A stretch of 16,634 nucleotides of DNA, taken from assembly GCA_035263065.1 (NCBI GenBank), contig DATFRS010000326.1:1-16634 (forward strand). The letters are read 5' to 3'. A model generated the notes under the pieces. That model was not told the origin of the DNA. It saw nothing but the letters and a program-made list of their open reading frames with translations, and made no database searches. This document shows, in pieces, positions 1-7,843 of this stretch; positions within the stretch are counted from its first letter, which is position 1, and each line of letters opens with the position of its first letter. The DNA is from Dokdonella_A sp035263065 (lineage in GTDB: Bacteria > Pseudomonadota > Gammaproteobacteria > Xanthomonadales > Rhodanobacteraceae). The translations under genes and the position numbers were made by a program.

Positions 1-306
1 GTCCACCACCTCATAGATCTGCACCTTTGTGGGGAAGGTCATCCTCCCATCACTCGCCATCGCGGGCGAATCGACGGTGATGCGGAGACTCCACCCGCTT
101 GCGCTCCGCTTCTCCTCGAAATTCAGCTCCAACCCAGCGCCAAATTTGCCTTTGATTGTTGCAGTCGGCTTCGACACACCGTCGGCCGTGAATTTCAGGA
201 CTGCGGCATACGCCGCACTTGCATGCGATTCATCGGCGAATACCGGGCCTTGCAGGGGTGGGAAGAAGCAGACGCCTATGAGGACTAGCAGCAGCCACGC
301 TCTCAT
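1..306 (-). CDS. Exported protein of unknown function, 3' end beyond the window
   Basis: An open minus-strand frame starts with ATG at 306 and stays open for 102 codons to the window edge, so the C-terminus is missing. The start is supported by GGAG at 315-318, 8 nt upstream. The N-terminus reads as a signal peptide: Met-Arg, then a hydrophobic core (WLLLVLIGVCFF), then a polar region with a plausible cleavage site after VFA (about residue 24). The mature part (AYAAVLKFTADG onward) is soluble and beta-rich in appearance, so the product is probably periplasmic or secreted. I do not recognise a family. Codons such as AGA, CTA, ATA and AGT, and the lower GC, set it apart from the polysaccharide genes to its right, suggesting a separate transcription unit and possibly a different origin. 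A plus-strand frame over the same bases lacks these supports. Confidence 0.6.
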   Translation of the reverse strand, partial: MRAWLLLVLIGVCFFPPLQGPVFADESHASAAYAAVLKFTADGVSKPTATIKGKFGAGLELNFEEKRSASGWSLRITVDSPAMASDGRMTFPTKVQIYEVVD

Positions 307-585
307 GAGTTCTTCTCCGTTCTTATCGAGGACGAGTCGCCTCGAATCCACACTAGATAGTTGGATTTTTGGGAACAACGGAGATTCTTGCGCGGAGATT
401 TGGCTTTTGTTTCGCGCTTACAAGATGGAGCAGTATTAGGAAACCCTGGGCACGGCCTTAACCTCAGCGACTGAGCGACGCGCGGCGACCGGCAGCATGG
501 GCCGAGTCGCGCTGTGGCACGTCGTCAGTCTTGCTATGCCCGTAAGGGTCACGATCTCGAAACCGAAGTACCGTGGCACCTAGTG
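307..585. other. Intergenic boundary between polysaccharide locus and exported-protein gene
   Basis: This 279-nt stretch lies between the last polysaccharide-locus gene (stop at 586) and the exported-protein start (306). Both neighbours are on the minus strand. GC drops visibly across it; 361-445 is the most AT-rich part of the window. It contains a short inverted repeat at 463-475 (CTCAG, 3-nt loop, CTGAG) without a following T-run, so it is not a convincing intrinsic terminator. It also holds a larger inverted repeat at 326-345. A TATCTA at 354-359 (minus strand) could be a -10 element for the exported-protein gene, but I see no good -35 at the right distance. Confidence 0.5.
326..345. repeat. 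Inverted repeat in the leader of the exported-protein gene
   Basis: TCGAGG (326-331) and CCTCGA (340-345) form a perfect 6-bp inverted repeat around an 8-nt spacer. It lies just upstream of the GGAG ribosome-binding site (315-318) of the gene starting at 306. It could be a regulator site or a leader hairpin; a 6-bp match may also be chance. Confidence 0.3.
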
Positions 586-1785
586 TCACGTTGAAGCGGC
601 GAGCTCCGAGCGTTCCCGACTCCTGTGCGTCGGCTTCGGGAGCACGAAATCGCGGTACAGCGCAGGATCGCCGCTCTTGCCGGCTTCGGCCGCCTTGATG
701 ATGTTGTACATCTCGCGCGCCGTCACGTAGTGCAGCACGTAGCGGCGCCCGTCGTTGTAGACGCGCTCGAGATGCGCGTGCATCGCTTCGACCGGCGCGC
801 CGAGCAGCGTATCCATGTCGTGCTCCTGCGTGCCGTGCGTGTGCACCTTGACGAACACCCACTCGGGCCGGCCTTCGACGTGGATGCCGGTCCTGACCCA
901 CGCGTCGACGCGCGCCGGTGCCGGCGGGCACGAGCGGCGCACGTCGGAGTTCTCGATGCGCGGCATCACGCCCATGCGGCGCTCGCGCCAGTTGAGGCCG
1001 AGCGGACCCTGCACGATCATGAGATCGCCGGTCGGCGCGCCGCCGACGCGCACCGGCACGCCGGTGTCGTGCGACTTCGGCTTCGCGGGATCGTCGGTCG
1101 CGTAGTAGATCGCGTTGACGGTGCGGGTTTGCGTGTCGCTCGGCGCCGACGGCAGCGTGAAATCGGCGTAGCAGCCGAGCTCGCGCAGCAGGATCAGCTC
1201 GTTGTTGAGCCCGCACCAGCGGCCGTCGGCGCGCGAGTTGTCGAGGCTCCAGTTGCCGTGGATGAACGCGAAGCGGAGCTCGCCGGTCGCGGGATCGCGC
1301 GGCAGCGCGCCGTGGCGCTCGTGCAGCACCTTGCAGAAGCGCGCGATCGACGTCCGGAAGTTCGCTTCGGTGTCGTTGTCGTGGTGCAGGTGGATCTCGA
1401 TCTCGCCGTAGCCGTCGGCGCAGAGGTCGGCGATCTTGTCGAGATACTCCTCGACGTATTCCTCTTCGGGATAGAAGAAGCTGTGCTGCGGCGGACGGCC
1501 GTCCGCGTCGCGGTGCTTCGAGGCGAGCGCGCGGTAGTCGCGGCACCAGCGGTCGACTCGCGCGCGCTGCGTCGCCTCGTCGGCCTGGTTCCACATCGGC
1601 TCGAAGTGGTCGACGAACGCGAACATGACGTGCACGGGTCCGTCGACATGCGGGCGTGCGCGGCGGCGCAGGTAGCTGCCGATCCAGATCTGCATGTTGC
1701 GCGAGCGCAGCGCCAGCCAGACGACGAGCGCGCCGCCCGCGAGCAGCACGAGCAGAATCAGGATCGCGCCGGCCGTCGCGCTCAT
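586..1785 (-). CDS. Membrane-anchored protein of unknown function, possible polysaccharide deacetylase-like fold
   Basis: The protein has 399 residues; its ATG (1785) overlaps the stop of the NodB-type deacetylase gene by 4 bp (ATGA). Residues 7-27 form one transmembrane helix, followed by an Arg-rich segment (RSRN, YLRRRARP) that suggests an N-out/C-in orientation or a cytoplasmic basic linker. The rest is soluble. Conserved-looking motifs are FAFVDHFEP (55-63), SFFYPEEEY (102-110), IHLHHDNDT (131-139), FIHGNWSLDNS (174-184), GLNNEL (192-197), FTLPSAPSDTQTRT (209-222) and VHTHGTQEHDMD (314-325). The early Asp, the HLHH cluster and the HGNW motif resemble the metal-binding layout of deacetylase (beta/alpha)-barrels, but the canonical TFDDGP motif is absent. 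I recall similar hypothetical proteins in other exopolysaccharide loci, so a role in polymer modification is likely. The enzymatic activity is inference. Confidence 0.7.
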   Translation of the reverse strand: MSATAGAILILLVLLAGGALVVWLALRSRNMQIWIGSYLRRRARPHVDGPVHVMFAFVDHFEPMWNQADEATQRARVDRWCRDYRALASKHRDADGRPPQHSFFYPEEEYVEEYLDKIADLCADGYGEIEIHLHHDNDTEANFRTSIARFCKVLHERHGALPRDPATGELRFAFIHGNWSLDNSRADGRWCGLNNELILLRELGCYADFTLPSAPSDTQTRTVNAIYYATDDPAKPKSHDTGVPVRVGGAPTGDLMIVQGPLGLNWRERRMGVMPRIENSDVRRSCPPAPARVDAWVRTGIHVEGRPEWVFVKVHTHGTQEHDMDTLLGAPVEAMHAHLERVYNDGRRYVLHYVTAREMYNIIKAAEAGKSGDPALYRDFVLPKPTHRSRERSELAAST

Positions 1786-2459
1786 GCCGCTTCCGCCGGC
1801 AGCGCGGGCAACGCGAAGCCGGCCGCGCGCCACTCGGGAATCAGCTCCTCGAGCGCGTGCACGATCTCGTCGTCGTCGTCGTGCATCAGCACGATGTCGC
1901 CCGGCGTCGGCGGGAAGCCGCGCAGGCGTTCGAGCAGCATGTCCTTCTTGTCGCGGCGGTAGTCCATGCTGTCGTACGACCAGTACGCGATGCGGCGGCG
2001 CTTGCGCACGCACTGCATCACGAGCGACATCGGCAGCGCGCCGCTCGGCGGGCGGAACGGATGCCGCGCGAGGCCGTCGAACTGCGCGAGGATGCGATCG
2101 GTGCGGTCGATCTCGTCGGCCTGCTCGCCCGGCGCGATCTTCGCGAACGCGGGATGGCTGTACGAATGATTGCCGAGCAGGTGGCCCTCGGCGACGATGC
2201 GCCGCACGACCTCGGGATACTTCTCGGCTTTCCGGCCGATCAGGAAAAAGGTGGCCCGCGCGCCGTGCTTCTTCAGGAGATCGAGGAGCCGCGGCGTGTG
2301 CTCCGGATGCGGGCCGTCGTCGAAGCTCAGATACAGCGCGCGCTCCTTCGCCGAGCATTCGGTCAGCACCAGCCAGCGCGGCAGGTGACGCAGGAGGTGC
2401 AGCTTTCTCGGCCTCGGATTCACGTCGGTGCAAACGCAGTGCTTGCGGCGGTGCCGCAT
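1782..2459 (-). CDS. NodB-type polysaccharide deacetylase, cytoplasmic
   Basis: This 225-residue protein is a carbohydrate esterase family 4 (NodB homology) metal-dependent de-N-acetylase. Motif 1 is LSFDDGP (44-50; Asp47 catalytic base, Asp48 metal ligand). Motif 2 is HSYSHP (98-103; His98 and His102 metal ligands). Motif 3 is FRPPSG (135-140). The final His motif is IVLMHDDDDE (189-198). It is close to the minimal domain length. The N-terminus is basic (MRHRRKH...) with no signal peptide, so it probably acts in the cytoplasm on a lipid-linked sugar intermediate rather than on the finished polymer. It follows the GT4 glycosyltransferase by 31 nt and overlaps the next gene by 4 bp. The ribosome-binding site at ATG 2459 is weak, so an alternative start within the first about 35 residues is possible; the catalytic domain is unaffected. 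Confidence 0.88.
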   Translation of the reverse strand: MRHRRKHCVCTDVNPRPRKLHLLRHLPRWLVLTECSAKERALYLSFDDGPHPEHTPRLLDLLKKHGARATFFLIGRKAEKYPEVVRRIVAEGHLLGNHSYSHPAFAKIAPGEQADEIDRTDRILAQFDGLARHPFRPPSGALPMSLVMQCVRKRRRIAYWSYDSMDYRRDKKDMLLERLRGFPPTPGDIVLMHDDDDEIVHALEELIPEWRAAGFALPALPAEAA

Positions 2460-2490
2460 GTTCGCACGCCGCGTACGACCGTGGTAGCCG

Positions 2491-3609
2491 TCACGGCACG
2501 GCCCCGTTGCGGCCCTCGTACAGCGCCTGGTAGCGCGCGATCATCGTCTCGACGCTGCCGTAGCTTCGCACCCAGTCGTAGCCGGCGCGGCCCATCGCGC
2601 GGGCGCGGTCGATGTCGGCGAGCACGTCGTCGAGCGCGGCGGCGAACTTCACCGGGTCCTTCGGCGCCACGATGTGACCGTTGACGCCGTCGCGGACGAT
2701 CTCGGCGTTGCCGCCGACGTCGGTCGCGACGATCGGCAGCGCGCTTGCGCAGGCTTCGAGGAGCGCGATCGAGTAGCCTTCGGACACCGACGACATCGCG
2801 AGCACGTCGAGGCCCTGCAGGAGGTCGCGCACGTCGCCGCGGTCGCCGAGGAAGTGCACGGCGTCGGCGACGCCCTCGGTTTCGGCGAGCTGCGTCAGCT
2901 CGCCGCGCAGGCTCCCGTCGCCGATCAGCACGAGCGCGCTGTCGGGCTGGCTCGGGCGCAGGAACTTGAACGCGCGGATCATCGTCGGGATGTCCTTCGC
3001 CCAGTTGAGGCGCCCGACCGAGCCGATGAGCCGCGTGCCTTCGCGTACGCCGAGCAGCATCGCGAGACGGCGATGCGCCTCGGGCGACGCCGGCCGGAAG
3101 CGCTCGACGTGGATGCCGTTCGGCACGACGACGATCTTCTTCTCGGCGATGCCGTCGTGCTCCATGAGGTTCTTCTTCGCCGCATGGCAGACGCCGACGA
3201 CGTGGTCGGTCCAGCGCATGCAGCGCACGTACATCCAGCGCCGGCCGACGCCGGGCGGCGCGATGCCGCGGCCGTGACGCGTGTTGACGAGCATGCGCGT
3301 GCCGAGGCCGAGCGAGGCGAGCGCCGCGTAGTCGTGCGCGATGATGTTGTGCGTGTGCAGGATCTCGGTGCGGTGCTCGCGCAGCATGCGCCGCACGGCG
3401 AGGAGCGCGCGGAAATCCATGCCGGAGCGCTTCTCGCAGGCGTCGACGGCGACGCCGTGCTCGGTCAGCTCGGGCGCGAGCGAGCCCGCCTCGTACAGGC
3501 AGATCACCCGGCACTCGTGTCCGGCCGCGTGCTGGGCACGCACCAGGTTGATGACTACACGCTCGAGGCCGCCGCGATTGAGGTTTTCGACGAGATGCGT
3601 GATCTTCAC
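2491..3609 (-). CDS. GT4-family glycosyltransferase
   Basis: This 372-residue protein is a GT-B fold retaining glycosyltransferase that moves a sugar from a nucleotide donor to a lipid-linked acceptor. The N-terminal acceptor domain starts MKITHLVENLNRGGLERVV, with the usual Gly-rich loop at 12-15. It also has ILHTHN (83-88) and a VVPNGIHVERF linker (161-171). The C-terminal donor domain has GSVGRLNWAKD (196-206), LVLIGDG (226-232), HFLGDRGDV (252-260) and the E-x7-E motif EGYSIALLE (277-285), followed by PIVATDVGGNAEIV. The length is normal for the family. The start ATG overlaps the CapK-like gene stop as ATGA. The sugar donor and linkage cannot be read from sequence. It is the only glycosyltransferase in the window, so the locus must have others outside it. 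Confidence 0.92.
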   Translation of the reverse strand: MKITHLVENLNRGGLERVVINLVRAQHAAGHECRVICLYEAGSLAPELTEHGVAVDACEKRSGMDFRALLAVRRMLREHRTEILHTHNIIAHDYAALASLGLGTRMLVNTRHGRGIAPPGVGRRWMYVRCMRWTDHVVGVCHAAKKNLMEHDGIAEKKIVVVPNGIHVERFRPASPEAHRRLAMLLGVREGTRLIGSVGRLNWAKDIPTMIRAFKFLRPSQPDSALVLIGDGSLRGELTQLAETEGVADAVHFLGDRGDVRDLLQGLDVLAMSSVSEGYSIALLEACASALPIVATDVGGNAEIVRDGVNGHIVAPKDPVKFAAALDDVLADIDRARAMGRAGYDWVRSYGSVETMIARYQALYEGRNGAVP

Positions 3610-4967
3610 GGCATGCCCTGGCCGTTCTCCGTGAGCTCGGAAATGGTCACGCGGAATTTTCCGTTCGCGGACGTCTTGATTTCGTCAACGAACGCGAACT
3701 CGACGGCGGTCGCGTCGCCGAGCACCTTGCCGATCTCGCGCCGCGCGTAGTCGAGGCCTTCCGGCTTGAAATCCGCGGTCGCCACGAGCGCGATGTCGAT
3801 GCGGTCGAGCGAGCGCTGCACGACCTGGAAGCGGCGCAGGCCCGGGATGTCCTTCAGCATGTGCGGGAAGAACTCGCCCGGCAGGATGTGGCCGTCGCGC
3901 GTGCGGATCGCGTCGAGCTTGCGTCCGTCGACGCGCTCGATCAGCGGCAGGCCGCGGCCGCAGCTGCACGTGCGCGTGGCGGGCGTCGCGAGATCGCCGT
4001 TGAGATAGCGGATGAACGGCATGCCGAAGTTCGAAAGATCCGTGATGCAGACGTCGCCGGCGGCGCCGTTGCCGCCGCCGACCGTCTCGACGACGAGGTG
4101 ATCGGCGTTGACGTGCAGGCCGTCGCGACGCTCGCATTCGGACGCGATCAGCATGAATTCGCGGCAGCCGTAGGTGTTGAACGCCGGCGCGCCGAACGCG
4201 CGCCGGATGATGTCGCGCTGGTACTCGAGCAATGCCTCGGCGCCGCCGAGCAGCGCCTCGGGCGCGTGCACCCTGCGGCCCGTCGCGAGCAGCCATTCGG
4301 CGAGGCGCACGAGCGGTCCGACGTAGGCGACGATGATCTCGGGTTTGTACGCGTCGATCGCATCGGCATATTCGCTCATGTTCGATTCGCTCATCGGGAA
4401 CGAATCGAGCATGCGGCGGCCGAACGCGGCGTGGTACATGCGGTCCTTGAAGAGCTGCGCGCGCCCCGGATTGCCGACCGCGCCGCCCCAGAGGTACAGC
4501 GTGCGCCGGCCCATGCGCGCGCCGGCCCAGCCGTAGCCGCGCCACATGACGGCGGTGCGGCGCTCGTTGCTCTCGCGCGTGTAGCCGAAGCGGAGCGGCT
4601 CGCCGGTCGAGCCGCCGGTCGCCTTGTAGAGCATGCGATCGCGCCACGACGTCGCGACGAGATCGTCGAAGTTCGCGCGGATGTCGGCCTTGGTCAGCGT
4701 CGGCAGGCGCGCGTAATCGGCGAGCGTCTGGATGTCGTCCGCCCTGATGCCGAGCGCATCCCACGTGCGCCCGTAGTACGGCACGTCGCGGTAGCAGTGC
4801 TCGACGAGCCGCTTCAGCTTGCTCCACTGCAGCGCCGCGATTTCGTCGGGCGTGAGCCACTGGTTCCGCTCGTACTCGTCGAAGTAGCGCAGCGTGCCGC
4901 GCCGGCGCAGGCCCGATTCGTAGAACGGGAACAGCACGCGCCGGAACAGCGTCTCGTACGCGCTCAC
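3606..4967 (-). CDS. CapK/PaaK-like adenylate-forming enzyme (phenylacetate-CoA ligase family)
   Basis: With the GTG start at 4967 the protein has 453 residues. GTG overlaps the flippase stop (GTGA) and has AAGGA at 4974-4978, 6 nt upstream. The ATP-binding loop is ATGGSTGEP (116-124). Further family marks are the N-terminal LKRLVEHCYRDVPYYG (51-66), NTYGCRE with nearby Cys and His residues, and FIRYLNGDLATP followed by a CSCGRGLPLIERVDGR segment. These match the CapK branch of the phenylacetate-CoA ligase family, which is common in capsule and exopolysaccharide loci. Members activate a carboxylate as an acyl-adenylate; in CapK-type loci the substrate is generally unknown. This is the second AMP-forming enzyme in the window, so two separate acids may be activated. 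It probably works in the cytoplasm on a sugar substituent. Confidence 0.87.
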   Translation of the reverse strand: MSAYETLFRRVLFPFYESGLRRRGTLRYFDEYERNQWLTPDEIAALQWSKLKRLVEHCYRDVPYYGRTWDALGIRADDIQTLADYARLPTLTKADIRANFDDLVATSWRDRMLYKATGGSTGEPLRFGYTRESNERRTAVMWRGYGWAGARMGRRTLYLWGGAVGNPGRAQLFKDRMYHAAFGRRMLDSFPMSESNMSEYADAIDAYKPEIIVAYVGPLVRLAEWLLATGRRVHAPEALLGGAEALLEYQRDIIRRAFGAPAFNTYGCREFMLIASECERRDGLHVNADHLVVETVGGGNGAAGDVCITDLSNFGMPFIRYLNGDLATPATRTCSCGRGLPLIERVDGRKLDAIRTRDGHILPGEFFPHMLKDIPGLRRFQVVQRSLDRIDIALVATADFKPEGLDYARREIGKVLGDATAVEFAFVDEIKTSANGKFRVTISELTENGQGMP

Positions 4968-6517
4968 GTGTAGTCCTTCGCCGCGCGCGTGCCCGCCCAC
5001 GTGAGGAGGCTCGCGAGCGCCTGCGGACGTTCGCGCGCGATGCGCCGGTGCAGCGACTTGAGATATTCGACGTCGGCGCGGCTCCAGCAGCCGAGCACCA
5101 GCGTCAGCACGCCGTACGCGACGCTGAGTATCAGGCCGCCGACGACGACCGAGATCGCCGGCCGGTTGACCTCGCGCAACGGCAGCGCGAGCGCGCAGGC
5201 GAGCGCGATCGCGAGCGCGATGCGGCCGATGCGGCGCCAGTCGAGCTGCGCGCCGCTGACCTTGAAGCCGAGCGCCAGCGTGAGGAGGCAGTCGGCGAGC
5301 GTCGCCGTCGTGTACGCGACGACCGCGCCCATGAGGCCGAACGTGCGGATCAGCACGATGTCGAGCACGAGCTTGAGCGCGCCCGTCGCCGTCACGCGGA
5401 TCAGGATGCTGTGCTGGTGGTCGGCGCTGAGAAGAATGCTCTGCGCGCCCTGCGCGACCTTGCCGATCGAGATCGCGAACAGCGTGCCTGCGAGCACCGG
5501 ACCCGCGGCCGCGTAGGCGTTGCCGTAAAGAAGGCGGATCGTCGGATCGGAGAACACGAAGCCGAAGCCGATCAGCGGCGCGGCGAGCATCGCAAGGTAC
5601 GTCGTCGACGCGGCGAGGCGCCGCGCCGCGAGCTCGCGGCTTTCGGTCAGCGCCTTCGCCATCATCGGCAGCAGCACCGCCGAGAACATGCCGGGCACGA
5701 GCAGCGCCGCGCCGACGGCGAGCTGGTAGGCGACCTTGAATTCGCCGGCCGCCGACGCCGAGTCGAGGAGGTTCAGGAACAGGACTTCGGTCTCGCTCGC
5801 CGTGCAGTACGTGATTGTGACCGTGAGCGCGACGAGCTTCATGTGCCGGCGCACGCGGCGCAGGAGCTCGTCCGGCAGGCGCGCGTTCCTGTCGCCGGGC
5901 GGGATCAGGCGGCGTGTCTGCCAGGACGACGCGGCGAAGAACACGACGCTCGAAATCGCGAAGATCGCGAGGAATCCTTCGACCGGCGCGTCGACGTACC
6001 AGGCGACGATGACCATGCCGAGGTTGAGCGGCGTCGCCAGCATCGCGACCGACGCCGTCGCGCCGAAGTTCTCGAAGCCCTTGGCGAGGCTGATGTTGAA
6101 CATGTAGTTCGCGCGCAGCGTCACCGAGAAGACGAGCAGCGCGAGCAGGATCAGGTGGTCGAAGCCCGGCGCGAGCTTGTCGCCGGCGAAGATCAGCACG
6201 GCGGCGCCGATCGCGAGCACGATGACGAGGAACACGCGCTGCGCGCGGCGCAGGTAGCCGACCATCGGCGCGATCAGGTCCTCGCGCCCGGCGCCGCGCA
6301 GCTCCGCCACGAACTTGATCACGGCAGTCGTCGTGCCGGAATTCGTCGACATCACGCCGATCGCGACCAGCCAGACGATCAGGCTGTACGTGCCGAAATC
6401 GCTCGGGCCGAGGTGCCGCGCGATGATGATCGACACCAGCATGCCGAGGAAGTACTCGGTGTAGATGCCGGCCGAGGACAGCAGCGTGTTGCGCATCGTC
6501 TGCGCGCGGTTGCTCAC
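4964..6517 (-). CDS. Wzx-type lipopolysaccharide/exopolysaccharide flippase (MVF/PST superfamily)
   Basis: This 517-residue polytopic membrane protein begins MSNRAQTMRNTLLSSAGIY from a GTG at 6517 that overlaps the polymerase stop (GTGA). An in-frame ATG at 6496 is a possible alternative start. It has roughly 12-14 hydrophobic helices. The N-terminal pattern (TEYFLGMLVSIIIARHLGPSDFGTYSL) is typical of the oligosaccharide flippase family: a first helix, then ARxLGPxxFGxYxL. The C-terminus is an extended, basic cytoplasmic tail (VEYLKSLHRRIARERPQ). Family members move undecaprenyl-diphosphate-linked repeat units to the periplasmic face. Its position between the polymerase and the CapK-like enzyme fits a Wzx/Wzy-dependent pathway. 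Confidence 0.9.
   Translation of the reverse strand: MSNRAQTMRNTLLSSAGIYTEYFLGMLVSIIIARHLGPSDFGTYSLIVWLVAIGVMSTNSGTTTAVIKFVAELRGAGREDLIAPMVGYLRRAQRVFLVIVLAIGAAVLIFAGDKLAPGFDHLILLALLVFSVTLRANYMFNISLAKGFENFGATASVAMLATPLNLGMVIVAWYVDAPVEGFLAIFAISSVVFFAASSWQTRRLIPPGDRNARLPDELLRRVRRHMKLVALTVTITYCTASETEVLFLNLLDSASAAGEFKVAYQLAVGAALLVPGMFSAVLLPMMAKALTESRELAARRLAASTTYLAMLAAPLIGFGFVFSDPTIRLLYGNAYAAAGPVLAGTLFAISIGKVAQGAQSILLSADHQHSILIRVTATGALKLVLDIVLIRTFGLMGAVVAYTTATLADCLLTLALGFKVSGAQLDWRRIGRIALAIALACALALPLREVNRPAISVVVGGLILSVAYGVLTLVLGCWSRADVEYLKSLHRRIARERPQALASLLTWAGTRAAKDYT
4974..4978 (-). promoter_or_regulatory. Shine-Dalgarno deciding the GTG start of the CapK-like gene
   Basis: AAGGA on the minus strand, 6 nt before GTG 4967 and inside the 3' end of the flippase gene. 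It supports the GTG start over an upstream ATG at 5000 that would add 11 residues. Confidence 0.6.
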
Positions 6518-7770
6518 AGCAGCACCCGCGTGATGACGAACAGCGCGACCACGCCGCCGGCGGCGATGACGAACCAGCGGCCGGCGTCCTGCGTCAGGCG
6601 AAACACCGGCAGGCCGGCGAAGCGGCGCGACGCGCCGGCGTACTCGGCGACGACCAGCGCGGCGATGAAGTAGAGGATGATCACGTACGTGCGGCTCAGG
6701 AAGAACGCCGCCGTGAAGAAGCCGACGAGGCTCATGAGCAGGGTCAGCGCGAGCGCGCGCTCGGTGGTCCAGCTCGCGGTCGCGGCGGCGTCGGCGAGCT
6801 CGGGCTTGTGGCGGTAAAGGACGAGCATCATGCGGAAGCAGTAGCCGACGAAGGCGAGCCAGATCGCGAAGCCGATGAATCCGGTCTCCGCCAGCGCCAG
6901 CACGAACGAATTGTGGGCGGTGAGATAGTTGTGCTCCGTGAAATTTCCGGCGCCGACGCCGAACAGCGGCTGCGAGACGAACATCTGGATGCCTTCGTAC
7001 CAGGCGTCGACGCGGCCCGCGGCCGACGATTCGCTGGCGTCGAGCTCCTGCAGCCGCGAGGGCAGCATCATCATGCCGGCGAGCCCGGCCCCGCCAATCA
7101 CGACCGCGGTGACGAGGCCGCGTTTCTGCCAGAGCCACGCGCCGAGGAGCGCGCCGACCGCGAGCAGCGCACCGCGCGAGTTCGTGAGGTAGATGCCGTA
7201 AAGGAGCAGCGCCGCCGCGGCGAGCCAGAACAGGCGCAGGAGGCCGAGCAGGCCGCCGCGGCTCGACAGGTAAAGCGCCATCGGCAGCACCGCGACGAAC
7301 AGGAGCCCGAGATCGTTCGGGTCGCTGAAGATGCCGACGTACTGGATGCGCCCGTCCTGGACGAGCGGCATGCCGGTCCAGCCGATGCCGGCCGCCTTCT
7401 GCTCGACGCCGTGCACCGCAAGCACGCACGAGCACAGCACGAACACCGCCATCACGACCATGACGCGGCGCTGCGTCGTCGCCGTGTTGGCGATGATCAC
7501 GAACGCGGCGACCGCGGGCCCGAACTGAATGAACTGCTGCAGCGCGCCGCCGGACCAGCCGTTGACGACCTGCGAGAACATCATCACGAGGAGGAACGCG
7601 CCGATCAGCGGGAACTGCGGCTCCGCGAAGTTCTTGCGGCCGGCGATGAGCCAGGCGAGCAGCGCCAGCACGAGCGCAATCGGCAGGATCGGCAGCTGCA
7701 TCTCCGCGACGCCCGGATACTCCTGCGGGCGCACGATGACGAGCACGATGTAAATCAGGATGAAAAGCAT
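6514..7770 (-). CDS. O-antigen ligase/polymerase family membrane protein (Wzy/WaaL-like)
   Basis: This 418-residue protein has about 10-12 transmembrane helices and starts directly in a helix (MLFILIYIVLVIVRPQEYPG). Family marks are GIFSDPNDLGL, YLTNSRGALLA and the periplasmic-loop signature AAGRVDAWYEG...QPLFGVGAGNF...AHNSFVLALAETGFIGF, including the conserved Arg and the H-N-S motif. These are Wzy_C/O-antigen-ligase features. The protein should polymerise or transfer lipid-linked oligosaccharide in the periplasm; Wzy and WaaL activities cannot be told apart by sequence alone. Beside a flippase, polymerase is more likely. The ATG at 7770 has only a weak ribosome-binding site; a 12-codon ORF with a strong one lies just upstream in the same frame, so translation may depend on reinitiation. 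Confidence 0.88.
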   Translation of the reverse strand: MLFILIYIVLVIVRPQEYPGVAEMQLPILPIALVLALLAWLIAGRKNFAEPQFPLIGAFLLVMMFSQVVNGWSGGALQQFIQFGPAVAAFVIIANTATTQRRVMVVMAVFVLCSCVLAVHGVEQKAAGIGWTGMPLVQDGRIQYVGIFSDPNDLGLLFVAVLPMALYLSSRGGLLGLLRLFWLAAAALLLYGIYLTNSRGALLAVGALLGAWLWQKRGLVTAVVIGGAGLAGMMMLPSRLQELDASESSAAGRVDAWYEGIQMFVSQPLFGVGAGNFTEHNYLTAHNSFVLALAETGFIGFAIWLAFVGYCFRMMLVLYRHKPELADAAATASWTTERALALTLLMSLVGFFTAAFFLSRTYVIILYFIAALVVAEYAGASRRFAGLPVFRLTQDAGRWFVIAAGGVVALFVITRVLL

Positions 7771-7800
7771 GAACGCCTGCGCTGCGCGGCCCGGACGGTC

Positions 7801-7839
7801 CTACGCGTGCCCATGGTCCGGCCTGTCCCTGCTCGTCAT
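7801..7839 (-). CDS. Possible 12-residue leader peptide ahead of the polymerase gene
   Basis: ATG at 7839 is followed by 11 sense codons (MTSRDRPDHGHA) and a TAG at 7801-7803. A near-ideal Shine-Dalgarno, GGGAGGGA (7844-7851 on the minus strand), sits 4 nt upstream of the ATG. The frame is the same as the polymerase gene starting at 7770, with 30 nt (10 open codons) between the TAG and that ATG. The strong ribosome-binding site here and the weak one on the polymerase suggest a leader peptide with coupled reinitiation, or an N-terminal extension broken by an amber codon. The peptide itself has no recognisable motif. Confidence 0.35.
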   Translation of the reverse strand: MTSRDRPDHGHA

Positions 7840-7843
7840 GCGC

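Noticed and set aside
29..439. Plus-strand open frame of 136 codons
   Set aside because: The minus strand here has a signal peptide, a well-placed GGAG and an open frame to the edge. The plus frame has no family resemblance and is Ser-rich in an antisense manner.
463..475. Inverted repeat as transcription terminator of the left operon
   Set aside because: The stem is only 5 bp and no T-run follows on either strand.
1869..1888. GTC/GTCGTC repeat as a microsatellite
   Set aside because: It simply encodes the run of aspartates after the final His motif of the NodB deacetylase, and is too short to be a repeat locus.
4964..7435. Minus-strand open frame of 823 codons as one large membrane protein
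   Set aside because: The first 306 codons are an out-of-frame reading of the polymerase gene. The flippase starts at GTG 6517.
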